A stretch of DNA of 55,945 bases from Muribaculaceae bacterium (lineage in GTDB: Bacteria; Bacteroidota; Bacteroidia; Bacteroidales; Muribaculaceae): positions 1-55,945 of the forward strand of contig CAJSYI010000017.1 of NCBI GenBank assembly GCA_910573745.1. Direction: 5' to 3'. A program made the translations under genes and the position numbers. Below, one piece after another: positions 14,716 to 23,288 of the stretch (the stretch's first letter is position 1; every line of letters begins with the position of its first letter). The notes beneath the pieces are model-generated. The model searched no databases and was not told the origin of the DNA. It saw only the letters and a program-made list of their open reading frames with translations.

Positions 14716-16272
14716 TCACTTCTTTTCGCCGTGTACGGAACGCCAAGACCTCAGGACTGCAATACGTCCTATGTCGCCGGTGCCTATAGTGCCTCCGTCA
14801 GAGATAGTGCTCAACTTGATCCAAGGATAGTTGCAGGTACCGTTGGTGAAGTCGCTGTATTGGACCGGCACGTCCTGGATGGCATTCTGCGCATTTCCTG
14901 GACGAAGGTCGTTCTCTATTATGAACAGCTTGGTGATCACCTTGCTTCCGTCGGCCTCCACCTTGTATTCCGCACCATAGGCACACAAGGCATGGTTGCC
15001 CTTGGTGATGTTGAAATACACCGGGCCGCTACGGAGCCAGCCAAGCATAATGTCAGCGAACTTAGCCTTTACGCCGGCCTGGTCAAGTCCTTTATACAAA
15101 TCAAGACGGTCCCATACGGAATAGTACTTCTTAAACTCCGACTGGCTCATGTTCATCCAGCCGCCTTTGACATACTCATAGTCCTCGTTGTAGCACTTGA
15201 TGCCGTTCATCCAAACATTCTCCGGATGCTCTTCACCGACGAAGAACCAAGAGAGAGACACGCCAGGCTCACCAGCCTGATGCACGAAAGCCTGAGAGAA
15301 CAAATCCATGATCGGAGTGATGTAATACGGGCTTTCTTCATGAATCGGATGCTTGAGAGCATAGTCTTCGCCTGTGGAAGCTTTGTAATCGTCAATCCAC
15401 CACTGGCACATGGCAGCGGACACGCAAGCCCAGCACAGAGGTGAGTCCGATCCCCACAGGGTATCGCCAACCTTGTCAACATCAACAAATCCGCTGTCGT
15501 GCGACACTCCTACGGGATAAACCGTACCCGTGGTGCCTGGCACCGGAACGGCCTCGGTGGTGAACTCGCGGGTAGCGATTCCGTTTTCGCTGTCCACGAT
15601 GGCGGCAAGATAGCGCGTGGACGGCTCAAGTCCATTGAACGTGAATTCCTTGGTTCCATCAAATGTCTTCTTCTTGTCGGAAGAAAGAGAAGCGATGTAG
15701 GCCACAAGCTCAGCATCCGTGGTTCCTGCGCTTGCCGGGATGACGGCACCCGTCACCTGGCCTTCCTTGTTGGGAAGGAACAACACACGCGCATAATTGT
15801 GCGTGAAGTTATCGATGACCATCTGCATATCCTGATCCGGATCGTGGACTTCCTTCACAGTGAACTTGACTTCACCCTGATCGGACTCAAGATATTCTTT
15901 CTCATCTGCCGGAATGGCACGCACCCTGAAAACGTACTCACCTACTGCGAGCGAGGTGAACGTATAGGAAGTCTTGGAGGTGAAGCTGCTTGATCCGCCG
16001 CATGTCCATGAATAGCCGTCAGCACCGGCAACTGCGTTCCAGCTCACAGTATAGGAATTGTCGGCATTCCTCGTCGCTGTCGGCACAGGAGTGGCGAGCT
16101 TGACAGGCTGGTCAGACTTCTCGACAAACTCCATTTTCTGGATGTCTTTGGTCTGGAGAGTGATTTCCTCACCGCTGTTGGTGCGTATCACAAGCTTGTA
16201 TGTGGTTTCAGCCAAAAGCAATGCCACGGCAGGCACCGCCATTGTGAAAAGGAGTAGTTTTCTCAGTTTCAT
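14716..16272 (-). CDS. Secreted C66 (IdeS/Mac-like) cysteine protease with fibronectin-type domains
   Basis: A 518-residue secreted protein. Signal peptide at 1-20, a short beta segment (about 25-50) shared with its partner, two fibronectin-III-like domains (about 55-140 and 150-242), then a papain-fold domain resembling IdeS/Mac (family C66). Matching landmarks: GFVDVDK (260-266) against the IdeS N-motif GWYDVNK, DSPLCWACVSAAMCQWW with candidate nucleophile Cys280 against DLLCGAATAGNMLHWW, GNHALCAYGAEY with His427 against the NHVINLWGADF block, and IIEND with Asp455. Known C66 enzymes cut IgG hinges; the substrate here is unknown. It overlaps the upstream small gene by ATGA at 16269-16272. 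The family call rests on motif spacing and needs a profile search. Confidence 0.75.
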   Translation of the reverse strand: MKLRKLLLFTMAVPAVALLLAETTYKLVIRTNSGEEITLQTKDIQKMEFVEKSDQPVKLATPVPTATRNADNSYTVSWNAVAGADGYSWTCGGSSSFTSKTSYTFTSLAVGEYVFRVRAIPADEKEYLESDQGEVKFTVKEVHDPDQDMQMVIDNFTHNYARVLFLPNKEGQVTGAVIPASAGTTDAELVAYIASLSSDKKKTFDGTKEFTFNGLEPSTRYLAAIVDSENGIATREFTTEAVPVPGTTGTVYPVGVSHDSGFVDVDKVGDTLWGSDSPLCWACVSAAMCQWWIDDYKASTGEDYALKHPIHEESPYYITPIMDLFSQAFVHQAGEPGVSLSWFFVGEEHPENVWMNGIKCYNEDYEYVKGGWMNMSQSEFKKYYSVWDRLDLYKGLDQAGVKAKFADIMLGWLRSGPVYFNITKGNHALCAYGAEYKVEADGSKVITKLFIIENDLRPGNAQNAIQDVPVQYSDFTNGTCNYPWIKLSTISDGGTIGTGDIGRIAVLRSWRSVHGEKK

Positions 16273-16790
16273 TTTTTGTAAAGTTTGAATGTTTTGTTCG
16301 ACTGGGTTAAGATGATGTAAACCGCCGGAGACAATGCTTCCAGCTCAATTACGGCCTGGCCGTCGCCTCCGGCATTTACAGAGGCAACCACAGATCCGTC
16401 GATGGAATAAAGACGTACCCATGACCCAGGCTCCATGCCCGACACTACGGCTTTGGTCGGGTCGGTGAGGTCTATGCCGAAACCGGAAGCCTCGACATCG
16501 GAGATGCCACCCCTTTTCTCAAGCTTGAATTCGGTCTTTTCCACTTCGGCCATCTGATAGTCGGCAGAAAGCTCAGACGACTCAATGCGGCAGACGGCAC
16601 CGTTGAAAACCACTTCCGGCCGTTCAGACAGGAAATAAATGTCAGTAGAGCCGTTGCGCAGCGTTACCACCAACGCCTCATGCAGATCTTCCGATTGCGT
16701 CTGAGCCATTGACGGCAATGCCACCGACAAAGCCATCACTGCAGCCAACAGCCGCAGCAACGGTGTTTTGATGATTCTTGACAAGTTCAT
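16269..16790 (-). CDS. Small secreted partner of the C66-like protease, type-IX-like C-terminus
   Basis: A 173-residue secreted protein with signal peptide (to about residue 29, SMAQ). Residues 38-90 (LVVTLRNGSTDIYFLSERPE ... EVEKTEF) are a beta segment common in Bacteroidales secreted proteins and echoed at the N-terminus of the protease encoded next. The end, SWVRLYSIDGSVVASVNAGG ... YIILTQSNKTFKLYKK, resembles a type-A T9SS sorting domain. Its stop overlaps the protease start (ATGA), so the two are made together. It may be a chaperone, inhibitor or cell-surface partner; none of these is shown by sequence. Confidence 0.75.
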   Translation of the reverse strand: MNLSRIIKTPLLRLLAAVMALSVALPSMAQTQSEDLHEALVVTLRNGSTDIYFLSERPEVVFNGAVCRIESSELSADYQMAEVEKTEFKLEKRGGISDVEASGFGIDLTDPTKAVVSGMEPGSWVRLYSIDGSVVASVNAGGDGQAVIELEALSPAVYIILTQSNKTFKLYKK

Positions 16791-16813
16791 GATGTTTGTT
16801 ATGAAATTATGTG

Positions 16814-16843
16814 CCGTCTGGCGGCATAAAAGCCGCCAGACGG
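16814..16843 (-). terminator. Perfect hairpin between two secreted-protein genes
   Basis: A 12-bp perfect stem CCGTCTGGCGGC/GCCGCCAGACGG with loop ATAAAA. It lies between the start of the small secreted gene (16790) and the stop of the gene at 16857. No T-run follows on either strand, so it may be a weak terminator or a 3'-end-stabilising hairpin. Confidence 0.6.
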
Positions 16844-16856
16844 ATTAATTACGCTA

Positions 16857-18101
16857 TCAGCGCATGATTTCCTTGCTCACCTTGTCGCCTTTACGGACAA
16901 TCACAATCTGTCCGGCGGCAGGCTCTGCGATGCGCATACCCTGGAGGTCATAATATTCCGTAACGCCGTCTTCTGTAACGAAGATGTCTTCCACAGATGA
17001 CTCGACATATCCAGGAAGCTTGATGTAGCTGTCAACAGCGAGGTCATTAGACATTACTGACAAGTTGTTATATTCAGGGAACTGCAGATAAACGGACTGC
17101 GCAGGAATGTCAATGTATTTGTCCTTCAATGTGATGTTGCGCTCCTCATTGATGGGATCGAATCCGACCATTCCATCATAATCTTCAAATCCGTTGGCAG
17201 AAACGCTGAGGATCCAAAGATTTCCATAATCCTGAGTCTTTATTCGGGTATCCATCTTGTCTATGCGTACCCAACCCGGATCGCGCGCATCAATAATGAG
17301 CGGATTTGCCTTTTCATAAGAATCGGTAAAAGCTGCCGGGATTTTATAGACACCCTTAACTTTATTGTGTTCAAAAACCTCTACCTCTTTCTCTTTGGGA
17401 TCATCATTCTCGAATACAGTCCACACAAAACCTTCAAGCATCTTTCCTGTTCCCAAAGATGTCCAGTCATCCTCCATTGTGCCGTCAGGAAGCAGGAGAT
17501 AGCCCTCATAAGCCATTTCACCAGCTATAGGTTCCCATCCTGTTTTCCCTTCCGGCGGCGGCACAGCAGGATATTTGATCCCAAAACAGTTTCCAGGGAA
17601 CTTAATCATGCCTTCTTTCATAGTGATGTTGAAACCAGGCTGATTTTTTAAGAACACTTCCCGCGCCTCTTCATAACTTTTGCCGTTGTCAGCAAAAAAG
17701 TCTACTGAGAACTGAGACATGCTCTTGTAGAGAACCTCACCATAGTCAGGATCCTCGAAAGGAATGCGATTCTCGCGCACAAGCACGAAATCGGGGTCGG
17801 AGGCATCGATTATCATATAATGATGCTCCGGAATAACCGTGTTATCAGTATGGGACTCGAAAAATGCGTTCCAAGGCTCAACGATACGGTAAACCGCCGG
17901 ATCAGTAACACTCTGTTCAACCCGAACTTTGACAGGATCGGGATAAGTGCCCGAGTAGATGTTGCACAAGAGAGGATCGGCAAACGTCCCCTCTCCCATG
18001 TACTTCCATTCGGTTTCGGATGCCCGAGTGCCGGATGGAGCCGCCGCAAAGGCAGATACGGCCAATGCAGCTGTCAATGAAGCTAAAGCAAGTCTTCTCA
18101 T
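16857..18101 (-). CDS. Secreted protein with internal duplication, 414 aa
   Basis: A 414-residue secreted protein with signal peptide (to about residue 20). Two homologous halves are visible: WKYMGEGTFADPLL...VYRIVEPW...MIIDASDPDFVLV (about 32-110) and WTSLGTGKMLEGFV...VYKIPAAF...LIIDARDPGWVRI (about 213-290), each followed by a DYG element and a phi-Ser-x-Ser strand. This repeated beta domain occurs in many Bacteroidales surface proteins of unknown function. The C-terminus EYYDLQGMRI ... GQIVIVRKGDKVSKEIM is a type-IX-like sorting segment. Function unknown; a surface-binding role is only a guess. Confidence 0.82.
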   Translation of the reverse strand: MRRLALASLTAALAVSAFAAAPSGTRASETEWKYMGEGTFADPLLCNIYSGTYPDPVKVRVEQSVTDPAVYRIVEPWNAFFESHTDNTVIPEHHYMIIDASDPDFVLVRENRIPFEDPDYGEVLYKSMSQFSVDFFADNGKSYEEAREVFLKNQPGFNITMKEGMIKFPGNCFGIKYPAVPPPEGKTGWEPIAGEMAYEGYLLLPDGTMEDDWTSLGTGKMLEGFVWTVFENDDPKEKEVEVFEHNKVKGVYKIPAAFTDSYEKANPLIIDARDPGWVRIDKMDTRIKTQDYGNLWILSVSANGFEDYDGMVGFDPINEERNITLKDKYIDIPAQSVYLQFPEYNNLSVMSNDLAVDSYIKLPGYVESSVEDIFVTEDGVTEYYDLQGMRIAEPAAGQIVIVRKGDKVSKEIMR

Positions 18102-18220
18102 TTTTTAAAGAAACGATGTGAGGTTCAGTGAATTCAGTTGATTTGTTGTTGAAATTGATGTCGAATTACCCCGAAACATTCGGAACCTCATTGCGCCTAC
18201 TTCGGGAATATATTCGGACA

Positions 18221-18228
18221 CAAAGTTA
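18221..18228 (-). promoter_or_regulatory. Possible -7 element upstream of the 414-aa gene
   Basis: Minus-strand TAACTTTG at 18221-18228, about 120 bp before the start codon at 18101. No good -33 TTTG lies at the right distance, so the call is weak. The rest of 18102-18389 has no gene. Confidence 0.4.
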
Positions 18229-18389
18229 ATCAGATTTCCCGAATAATCCGCACCGCCAAAACGGCAACCAGGCCATTTTAGCCAAATTTAACTATATTTA
18301 AGACCATTGCCCTTCCGGGAAGCCTTCGCAATCGGCCGCATCAATACGGGCCGCCACAAGGCAATTTTGCGGAAATCGGAGACAATCAG

Positions 18390-18421
18390 TTTGCCAATCT
18401 GTATTTTTTTATCTAACTTTG
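18390..18421 (+). promoter_or_regulatory. Promoter of the exopolysaccharide operon
   Basis: TTTG (18390-18393), 20-nt spacer, TAACTTTG (18414-18421). It would start transcription near 18430 and give a leader of about 90-115 nt before the antiterminator gene, the arrangement expected where a UpxY protein acts on the 5' region. Confidence 0.8.
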
Positions 18422-18519
18422 CAAGACATTGCGCAGTATGCGGACTTCCGGACTCCGACGAAAGCCCTACCACTCAGGCCGTCAAGGAACGGATCCACTG
18501 CATATGCGCTCCGGACATC

Positions 18520-19107
18520 ATGCAGGGAAAAAACGCTTTTTCGATGTCGCACTTGTCGCCAGCCAATGGGACTGGCGACCGCGAAGCGCACCCGAAACAT
18601 TGGTATGTGGCCTTCACCCACACCAACGGGGAAAGAGCCGCTTCCACGGCGTTGAGAAAAGCCGGATTCGCCACCTACATCCCGACGCGTACGGAACTGC
18701 GGCAGTGGAGCGACCGCAAGAAACATGTGGAAGTGGTGTTGGTGCCGAGGGTCGTCTTCGTGAAGGCTCTGCCTGAGGACATTCCCGCACTTGTGAGGAT
18801 GGCTGCCGTAAGCTCCCTGCTGAAACCGCCCGGCTCGTCTACGCCGGCAAGAATCCCCGACCAGGAAATGGAACGCTTCATCTTCATGGTCGGCAATGCC
18901 GACACGGCCGTGGAAATCACTCCCCCGGCGATAGTGCGCGGCGAGCGGGTAGTGATCACCCGAGGCTCCCTGCGCGGGCTCGAGGGAATGGCCGACGAAG
19001 ACTCCGAAGGAATGCGACGCATCACCATCAGGCTCGACAGCCTGTGCTGCGCCTCGGTCAACGTCCCGACCACCGACATCGCCCCGGCTGAAAACCATCA
19101 TATTTGA
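18520..19107 (+). CDS. UpxY-family transcription antiterminator (NusG paralogue)
   Basis: About 195 residues. ATG 18520 or ATG 18544 are the plausible starts, both after the promoter at 18390; the open frame further upstream would precede the transcript. The NGN-domain opening HWYVAFTHTNGERAASTALRKAGFATYIPTRTE is clear (from about residue 25), followed by VVLVPRVVFVKA and a C-terminal KOW-like segment IVRGERVVITRGSLRGLEG. In Bacteroides, UpxY proteins bind the 5' region of their capsule operon and prevent premature termination. First gene of the exopolysaccharide operon. No UpxZ-type inhibitor gene follows, so cross-regulation between loci, if any, works differently or is encoded elsewhere. 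Confidence 0.88.
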   Translation: MQGKNAFSMSHLSPANGTGDREAHPKHWYVAFTHTNGERAASTALRKAGFATYIPTRTELRQWSDRKKHVEVVLVPRVVFVKALPEDIPALVRMAAVSSLLKPPGSSTPARIPDQEMERFIFMVGNADTAVEITPPAIVRGERVVITRGSLRGLEGMADEDSEGMRRITIRLDSLCCASVNVPTTDIAPAENHHI

Positions 19108-19127
19108 CAACTGACCTCAACATTGAT

Positions 19128-19961
19128 ATGAAAAGAACATTGCGCCGATTTCTCGGCATGATTTCGGTCATGTCCGCTCTGGCACTGGCTTCATGCACGC
19201 CGAAGAACGTGGCGTATCTCCAAAACATCGACGACACCATAACCACCGCTGACGCCCTTTCCACCTTGATACGGGTAAAGCCTGAAGACAAAATCTCGAT
19301 TGTGGTCCATTCCAAAGACGACCAGCTCTCGAAGCTTTTCAACCTCCCGGTGGTCTCGACCAACATCACGCAGGCCATGACCACCACCGAGGCCACCACC
19401 ATCCGCAACGACGGAGGCGTAAAGTCAGGCATGTCGGTCTACACAGTCAGCCCTGAAGGCACCATACAGTTCCCGATTCTGGGAGAGCTGAAGGTGGCAG
19501 GCATGTCGCGCTCGGAGCTTTCAGGATTCATCAAAGGCGAGCTTATGGGGCGCGACCTGGTGAAAGACCCGACCGTAACGGTGGAATTCGTCAACACGGG
19601 CATCAACGTGCTCGGGGAAGTGAACTCGCCCGGACGGATAGAAGTGAACCGCGACCACCTTACCATCCTCGACGCGCTGGCAATCGCAGGCGACATGACC
19701 ATACACGGACAGAGGGAAAACGTCATGGTGATACGTGAAGAGAACGGCCAGCGGAAAGCATACCGCATCGACATGACCGACGCACGCAAGACCATGTCTT
19801 CACCGGCATATTACCTGCAACAGAACGACATAATCTACGTGGAGCCCAACGGACAGAAGAAACGCGAGACAACCACCAACAGCAACAACTTCCTCTCTAC
19901 AGGATTCTGGATTTCAGTGGCCTCGCTGCTGACCTCGATCTGCGTGCTCATATTCAGATAA
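19128..19961 (+). CDS. Wza-like polysaccharide export lipoprotein (SLBB)
   Basis: A 277-residue outer-membrane lipoprotein with lipobox LASC (Cys near residue 23). ATG 19128 is chosen because it opens the signal peptide MKRTLRRFLGMISVMSALAL; an earlier TTG has none. The export domain reads RVKPEDKISIVVHSKD, followed by VSPEGTIQFPILGELKVAGMS and SLBB-type INVLGEVNSPGRIEVNRDHLTILDALAIAGD. A C-terminal helix FWISVASLLTSICVLIF would insert in the outer membrane, as in Wza. It forms the export channel with the Wzc-like kinase encoded 106 bp downstream. Confidence 0.93.
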   Translation: MKRTLRRFLGMISVMSALALASCTPKNVAYLQNIDDTITTADALSTLIRVKPEDKISIVVHSKDDQLSKLFNLPVVSTNITQAMTTTEATTIRNDGGVKSGMSVYTVSPEGTIQFPILGELKVAGMSRSELSGFIKGELMGRDLVKDPTVTVEFVNTGINVLGEVNSPGRIEVNRDHLTILDALAIAGDMTIHGQRENVMVIREENGQRKAYRIDMTDARKTMSSPAYYLQQNDIIYVEPNGQKKRETTTNSNNFLSTGFWISVASLLTSICVLIFR

Positions 19962-20067
19962 CTCTTTTCTTCAGAAAAATCCTGAAGGGAAATTCCAAAC
20001 ACAGTCTGAAACAGCATACACAAAAAACCAACCCACATTCCGAGACCTCGCTCCGCACCTGACCAAA

Positions 20068-22467
20068 ATGGAAACCAACAACCAAGACATCTCCGCGCAG
20101 TCCGACAAACCGTTTTCACCCACAGACTTCATCCGCCTGTGCCTCAACAACTGGAAATGGTTTGCCGCTTCGATAATCGTCTTTCTCATAATAGGCTATT
20201 TCTACGGGAAAAGCCGCCAACCAATCTATCAGTCCACCGCGTCTGTCCTGATAAAGGAACAGAACAACGGACGCTCGATGATGGACGTCTCCCAGGCCTT
20301 CTCTTCGATGGGACTCGTCAACAGCAACGTGAGCGTCAACAACGAACTGATAGCATTCACTTCGCCCGCGATAATGTTTGAGGTGGTGAAGCGGCTCGGG
20401 CTCGACGTGAGCTATTCCACAAAAGGGACTTTCCACGACAATGTGCTGTACGGAAAGACGCTGCCTGTGCTGCTCGGCTTCGGTGGACTTTCCGAGCACC
20501 AAGTGGCCAATCTAAAGATGCGACTGGAGCCAGACGGCAGAATCACACTCTACGACTTCAAGACCTACACCGAGTCGGGGGAAGTGGAATCCGACAAGGA
20601 AATCCAGACCACATGGAACCTCAACACGGTAAAGACCCCGGCAGGAAACATCACAGTCAGACGTAACCCGGCGTTCGTCGGACGCATCAAGAAGCCTCTG
20701 GTGATCGAGGTGTGGCGGAGCGGCATGCAGTCCTCGGTGGAAAAGTACTGCGCGGCCGTGAAGGGCACGCTCCACGACAAGGTGGCCGATGTGATCGACC
20801 TCCGCTGCTCTTCGGTATCGCCTGAAATGGCAATCGACATACTGAAGACCATGATACAGGTCTACAACGAGAAATGGGTGGAAGACAAGAACATAATAGC
20901 CCACGCCACTTCCGACTTCATCAACGAGCGTCTCGCGCTGATAGAGAAAGACCTCGGAACCGTGGATGCCGACATATCCAACTTCAAGAGCGAACACCTC
21001 ATCCCCGACGTGGAAGCGGCCTCGCGGATGTATCTGGAAAAATCCGTCAGGAACGAAGAGGACATGCTCGACATCAACAACAAGCTGATGATAGCCCGCT
21101 ATATGCGCGACTTCATCAATAATCCGGCACACGCCACATCCGTCCTTCCTGTCAACACCGGAATAGGCGACATAAACATCGAGACGCAGATCAGCGAATA
21201 CAACAAGATGCTCCTCGGGCGCAACAACATAGCCGCCAATTCGTCGGAAAGCAACCCTGTGGTGAAGGACTACGACGCTTCGCTCACGGGCATGCGCCAA
21301 GCCATCATGAGCACCATCAACCAGGTCATCACCGCCCTTTCCACATCGTTGCGCAACACGCAGGGCGCGCGGGGCGAGGCCCGCGAACAGATAGCCTCCA
21401 ATCCTTCGCAGGCCAAATACCTGCTTTCGGTGGAGCGTCAGCAAAAGGTGAAGGAATCGCTCTATCTTTTCCTGCTCGAAAAACGGGAAGAGAACGAGCT
21501 GACACAGACCTTCACATCCTACAACACCCGCATCATCACACCGCCGACCACGCCGCTGCGCCCAGTCTCACCGAAAAAGCAGCTAATCATGCTCGTGTCG
21601 GCGATAATCGGCCTCATAATCCCCGCCGTGGCCCTATATATGGCCGTTACGCTCGACACCAAAGTGAGGCGCGCCAAAGACCTCGAGGCTCTTCCGATTC
21701 CGTTCGCAGGAGAGATTCCGGGCGAGACGAGCCTGCACCGCCGGCTTTTCTCGCGCAGGAAGAAACGCGAAGAGGGAAAGACCAAGCCTGTGGTGGAACA
21801 CGGAAACCGGAACGCCATCAACGAGGCTTTCCGCGTGATGCGAAGCAACCTCGACTTCATGGGCAACAAGAACGACCGGGGAAAGGTGGTCATGCTCACG
21901 TCTTATTTCCCGGGCTCGGGCAAATCGTTCATCTCGCTCAACCTGGCCATGACATACGCCATCAAGGGGAAAAGCGTGCTTCTTATCGACGGAGACCTGC
22001 GCCACGGCTCTACTTCCGCCGTGATAGGAAATCCGGAAGAGGGAATAACGAACTATCTCGCCGAAAAGACCGACAACTGGCGGAAACTCGTAGTCCCCAC
22101 ACAGTTTGAAGAACACCTTTTCGTGATGCCGATCGGACACAAGGCCCCCAACCCCGCAGAGCTTCTTGAGAACGGACGCTTCGACGAAATGATAAGGGAG
22201 GCACGCGAGACCTACGACATAATCATCATAGACTGCCCGCCGGACACAATCGTCGCCGACCCGCAGCTTATAGCCGGCACGGCAGACCGCACGGTGTTCG
22301 TAATCCGAGCCGGAATCTTCGACAAGTCGCTGCTCAACGAAGTCATGCGCCTGTACAACTCAAAGAAGTACAAGGGCATGAGCATCGTCCTTAACGACGT
22401 GCGCCAGACTTCGACATCCCCCTACGGATATTACTACGGATCATCCTACTATTACTACTCAAAATAG
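20068..22467 (+). CDS. Wzz/Wzc-type polysaccharide co-polymerase with tyrosine autokinase
   Basis: A 799-residue inner-membrane protein that controls polymerisation and export. A Wzz domain follows the first helix (about residues 31-48, WFAASIIVFLIIGYFYG), then a long coiled-coil periplasmic part with a GNVR-like region, a second helix near residue 510-530, and a cytoplasmic BY-kinase domain: Walker A YFPGSGKSFISLN (from about 613), A' LLIDGDLRHG (about 638), Walker B IIIIDCPPD (about 718). The tail SPYGYYYGSSYYYYSK is a tyrosine cluster for autophosphorylation. The fused form with both modules is the normal Gram-negative type. The PHP phosphatase encoded next probably resets the tail. Confidence 0.96.
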   Translation: METNNQDISAQSDKPFSPTDFIRLCLNNWKWFAASIIVFLIIGYFYGKSRQPIYQSTASVLIKEQNNGRSMMDVSQAFSSMGLVNSNVSVNNELIAFTSPAIMFEVVKRLGLDVSYSTKGTFHDNVLYGKTLPVLLGFGGLSEHQVANLKMRLEPDGRITLYDFKTYTESGEVESDKEIQTTWNLNTVKTPAGNITVRRNPAFVGRIKKPLVIEVWRSGMQSSVEKYCAAVKGTLHDKVADVIDLRCSSVSPEMAIDILKTMIQVYNEKWVEDKNIIAHATSDFINERLALIEKDLGTVDADISNFKSEHLIPDVEAASRMYLEKSVRNEEDMLDINNKLMIARYMRDFINNPAHATSVLPVNTGIGDINIETQISEYNKMLLGRNNIAANSSESNPVVKDYDASLTGMRQAIMSTINQVITALSTSLRNTQGARGEAREQIASNPSQAKYLLSVERQQKVKESLYLFLLEKREENELTQTFTSYNTRIITPPTTPLRPVSPKKQLIMLVSAIIGLIIPAVALYMAVTLDTKVRRAKDLEALPIPFAGEIPGETSLHRRLFSRRKKREEGKTKPVVEHGNRNAINEAFRVMRSNLDFMGNKNDRGKVVMLTSYFPGSGKSFISLNLAMTYAIKGKSVLLIDGDLRHGSTSAVIGNPEEGITNYLAEKTDNWRKLVVPTQFEEHLFVMPIGHKAPNPAELLENGRFDEMIREARETYDIIIIDCPPDTIVADPQLIAGTADRTVFVIRAGIFDKSLLNEVMRLYNSKKYKGMSIVLNDVRQTSTSPYGYYYGSSYYYYSK

Positions 22468-22562
22468 GCAGCGGAGGCCAAACCCGATGAACCGAGTCCG
22501 CAACGACGGACAATACAGCAAATCTCTCCGTTCCATACTCCAAAAACTCCATACTTCAGAAC

Positions 22563-23288
22563 ATGTGGCCCTTCTCAAGGCATAAATCAATATCATCGTC
22601 GGGAATGACAAACGGAATGACCGACTGGCATTCACATATCCTCTTCGGCGTGGACGACGGAGTGGAGACGCTCGACGATTCGCTCGAAATCCTCGATGCC
22701 TACGCCGCCATGGGTTTCAGCCGCGTGTGGCTCACGCCCCACATAATGGAGGATGTCCCGAACACGCCCGACGGACTGCGCCGACGGTTCGCCGAACTCA
22801 AAAATGCCTATTCCGGCCCAATCGAGCTGCGGCTTGCGGCAGAGAACATGATCGATCCCCTGTTTGAAAAACGGCTCGCCGACGGCGACCTCCTCCCGAT
22901 AGGCGAACGCGGCGACCATCTGCTCGTGGAGACGTCATACGTCAACGCGCCTGTGCGTTTCCGTGAACTGCTCACAGAAATCAAGAGCAAAGGCTTCTTC
23001 CCCGTGCTCGCCCATCCGGAACGCTACCGGTACATGGACGAGCGGGATTACCGTTGGCTCAAGGAAAACGACATAAAGTTCCAGTCAAACCTCTTCTCGC
23101 TCCTCGGCATATACGGGCCTGAGGCCGCACGCAAAGCCGATTGGCTGCTGCGCCAAGGCATGACCGACATGCTCGGAAGCGACATACACCGCCCGTCGAT
23201 GCTGCGTTTCTTCGACGACAGGCTGCCCGGAGGAAAGACCCTCAAGGCTTTCACATCCCTCTCCCGACCGAACAATTCCCCGACATGA
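22563..23288 (+). CDS. PHP-type tyrosine-protein phosphatase (CpsB/YwqE family)
   Basis: A 241-residue metallo-phosphatase that dephosphorylates the Wzc-like kinase. PHP metal-binding motifs: DWHSHILFGVDDG (about residues 20-32), LTPHI, AENM, PVLAHPERY, and LGSDIHRP. The family normally starts right before the DxHxH motif, so the first 17-19 residues may be an extension or the real start may be one of two internal ATGs (22602 or 22614 region). Its stop overlaps the ugd start as ATGA. The 95-bp spacer before it has only short CCATACT repeats. Confidence 0.93.
   Translation: MWPFSRHKSISSSGMTNGMTDWHSHILFGVDDGVETLDDSLEILDAYAAMGFSRVWLTPHIMEDVPNTPDGLRRRFAELKNAYSGPIELRLAAENMIDPLFEKRLADGDLLPIGERGDHLLVETSYVNAPVRFRELLTEIKSKGFFPVLAHPERYRYMDERDYRWLKENDIKFQSNLFSLLGIYGPEAARKADWLLRQGMTDMLGSDIHRPSMLRFFDDRLPGGKTLKAFTSLSRPNNSPT

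Noticed and set aside
18307..18519. Upstream extension of the UpxY gene
   Set aside because: It would begin before the predicted transcription start, and its residues do not fit the family.
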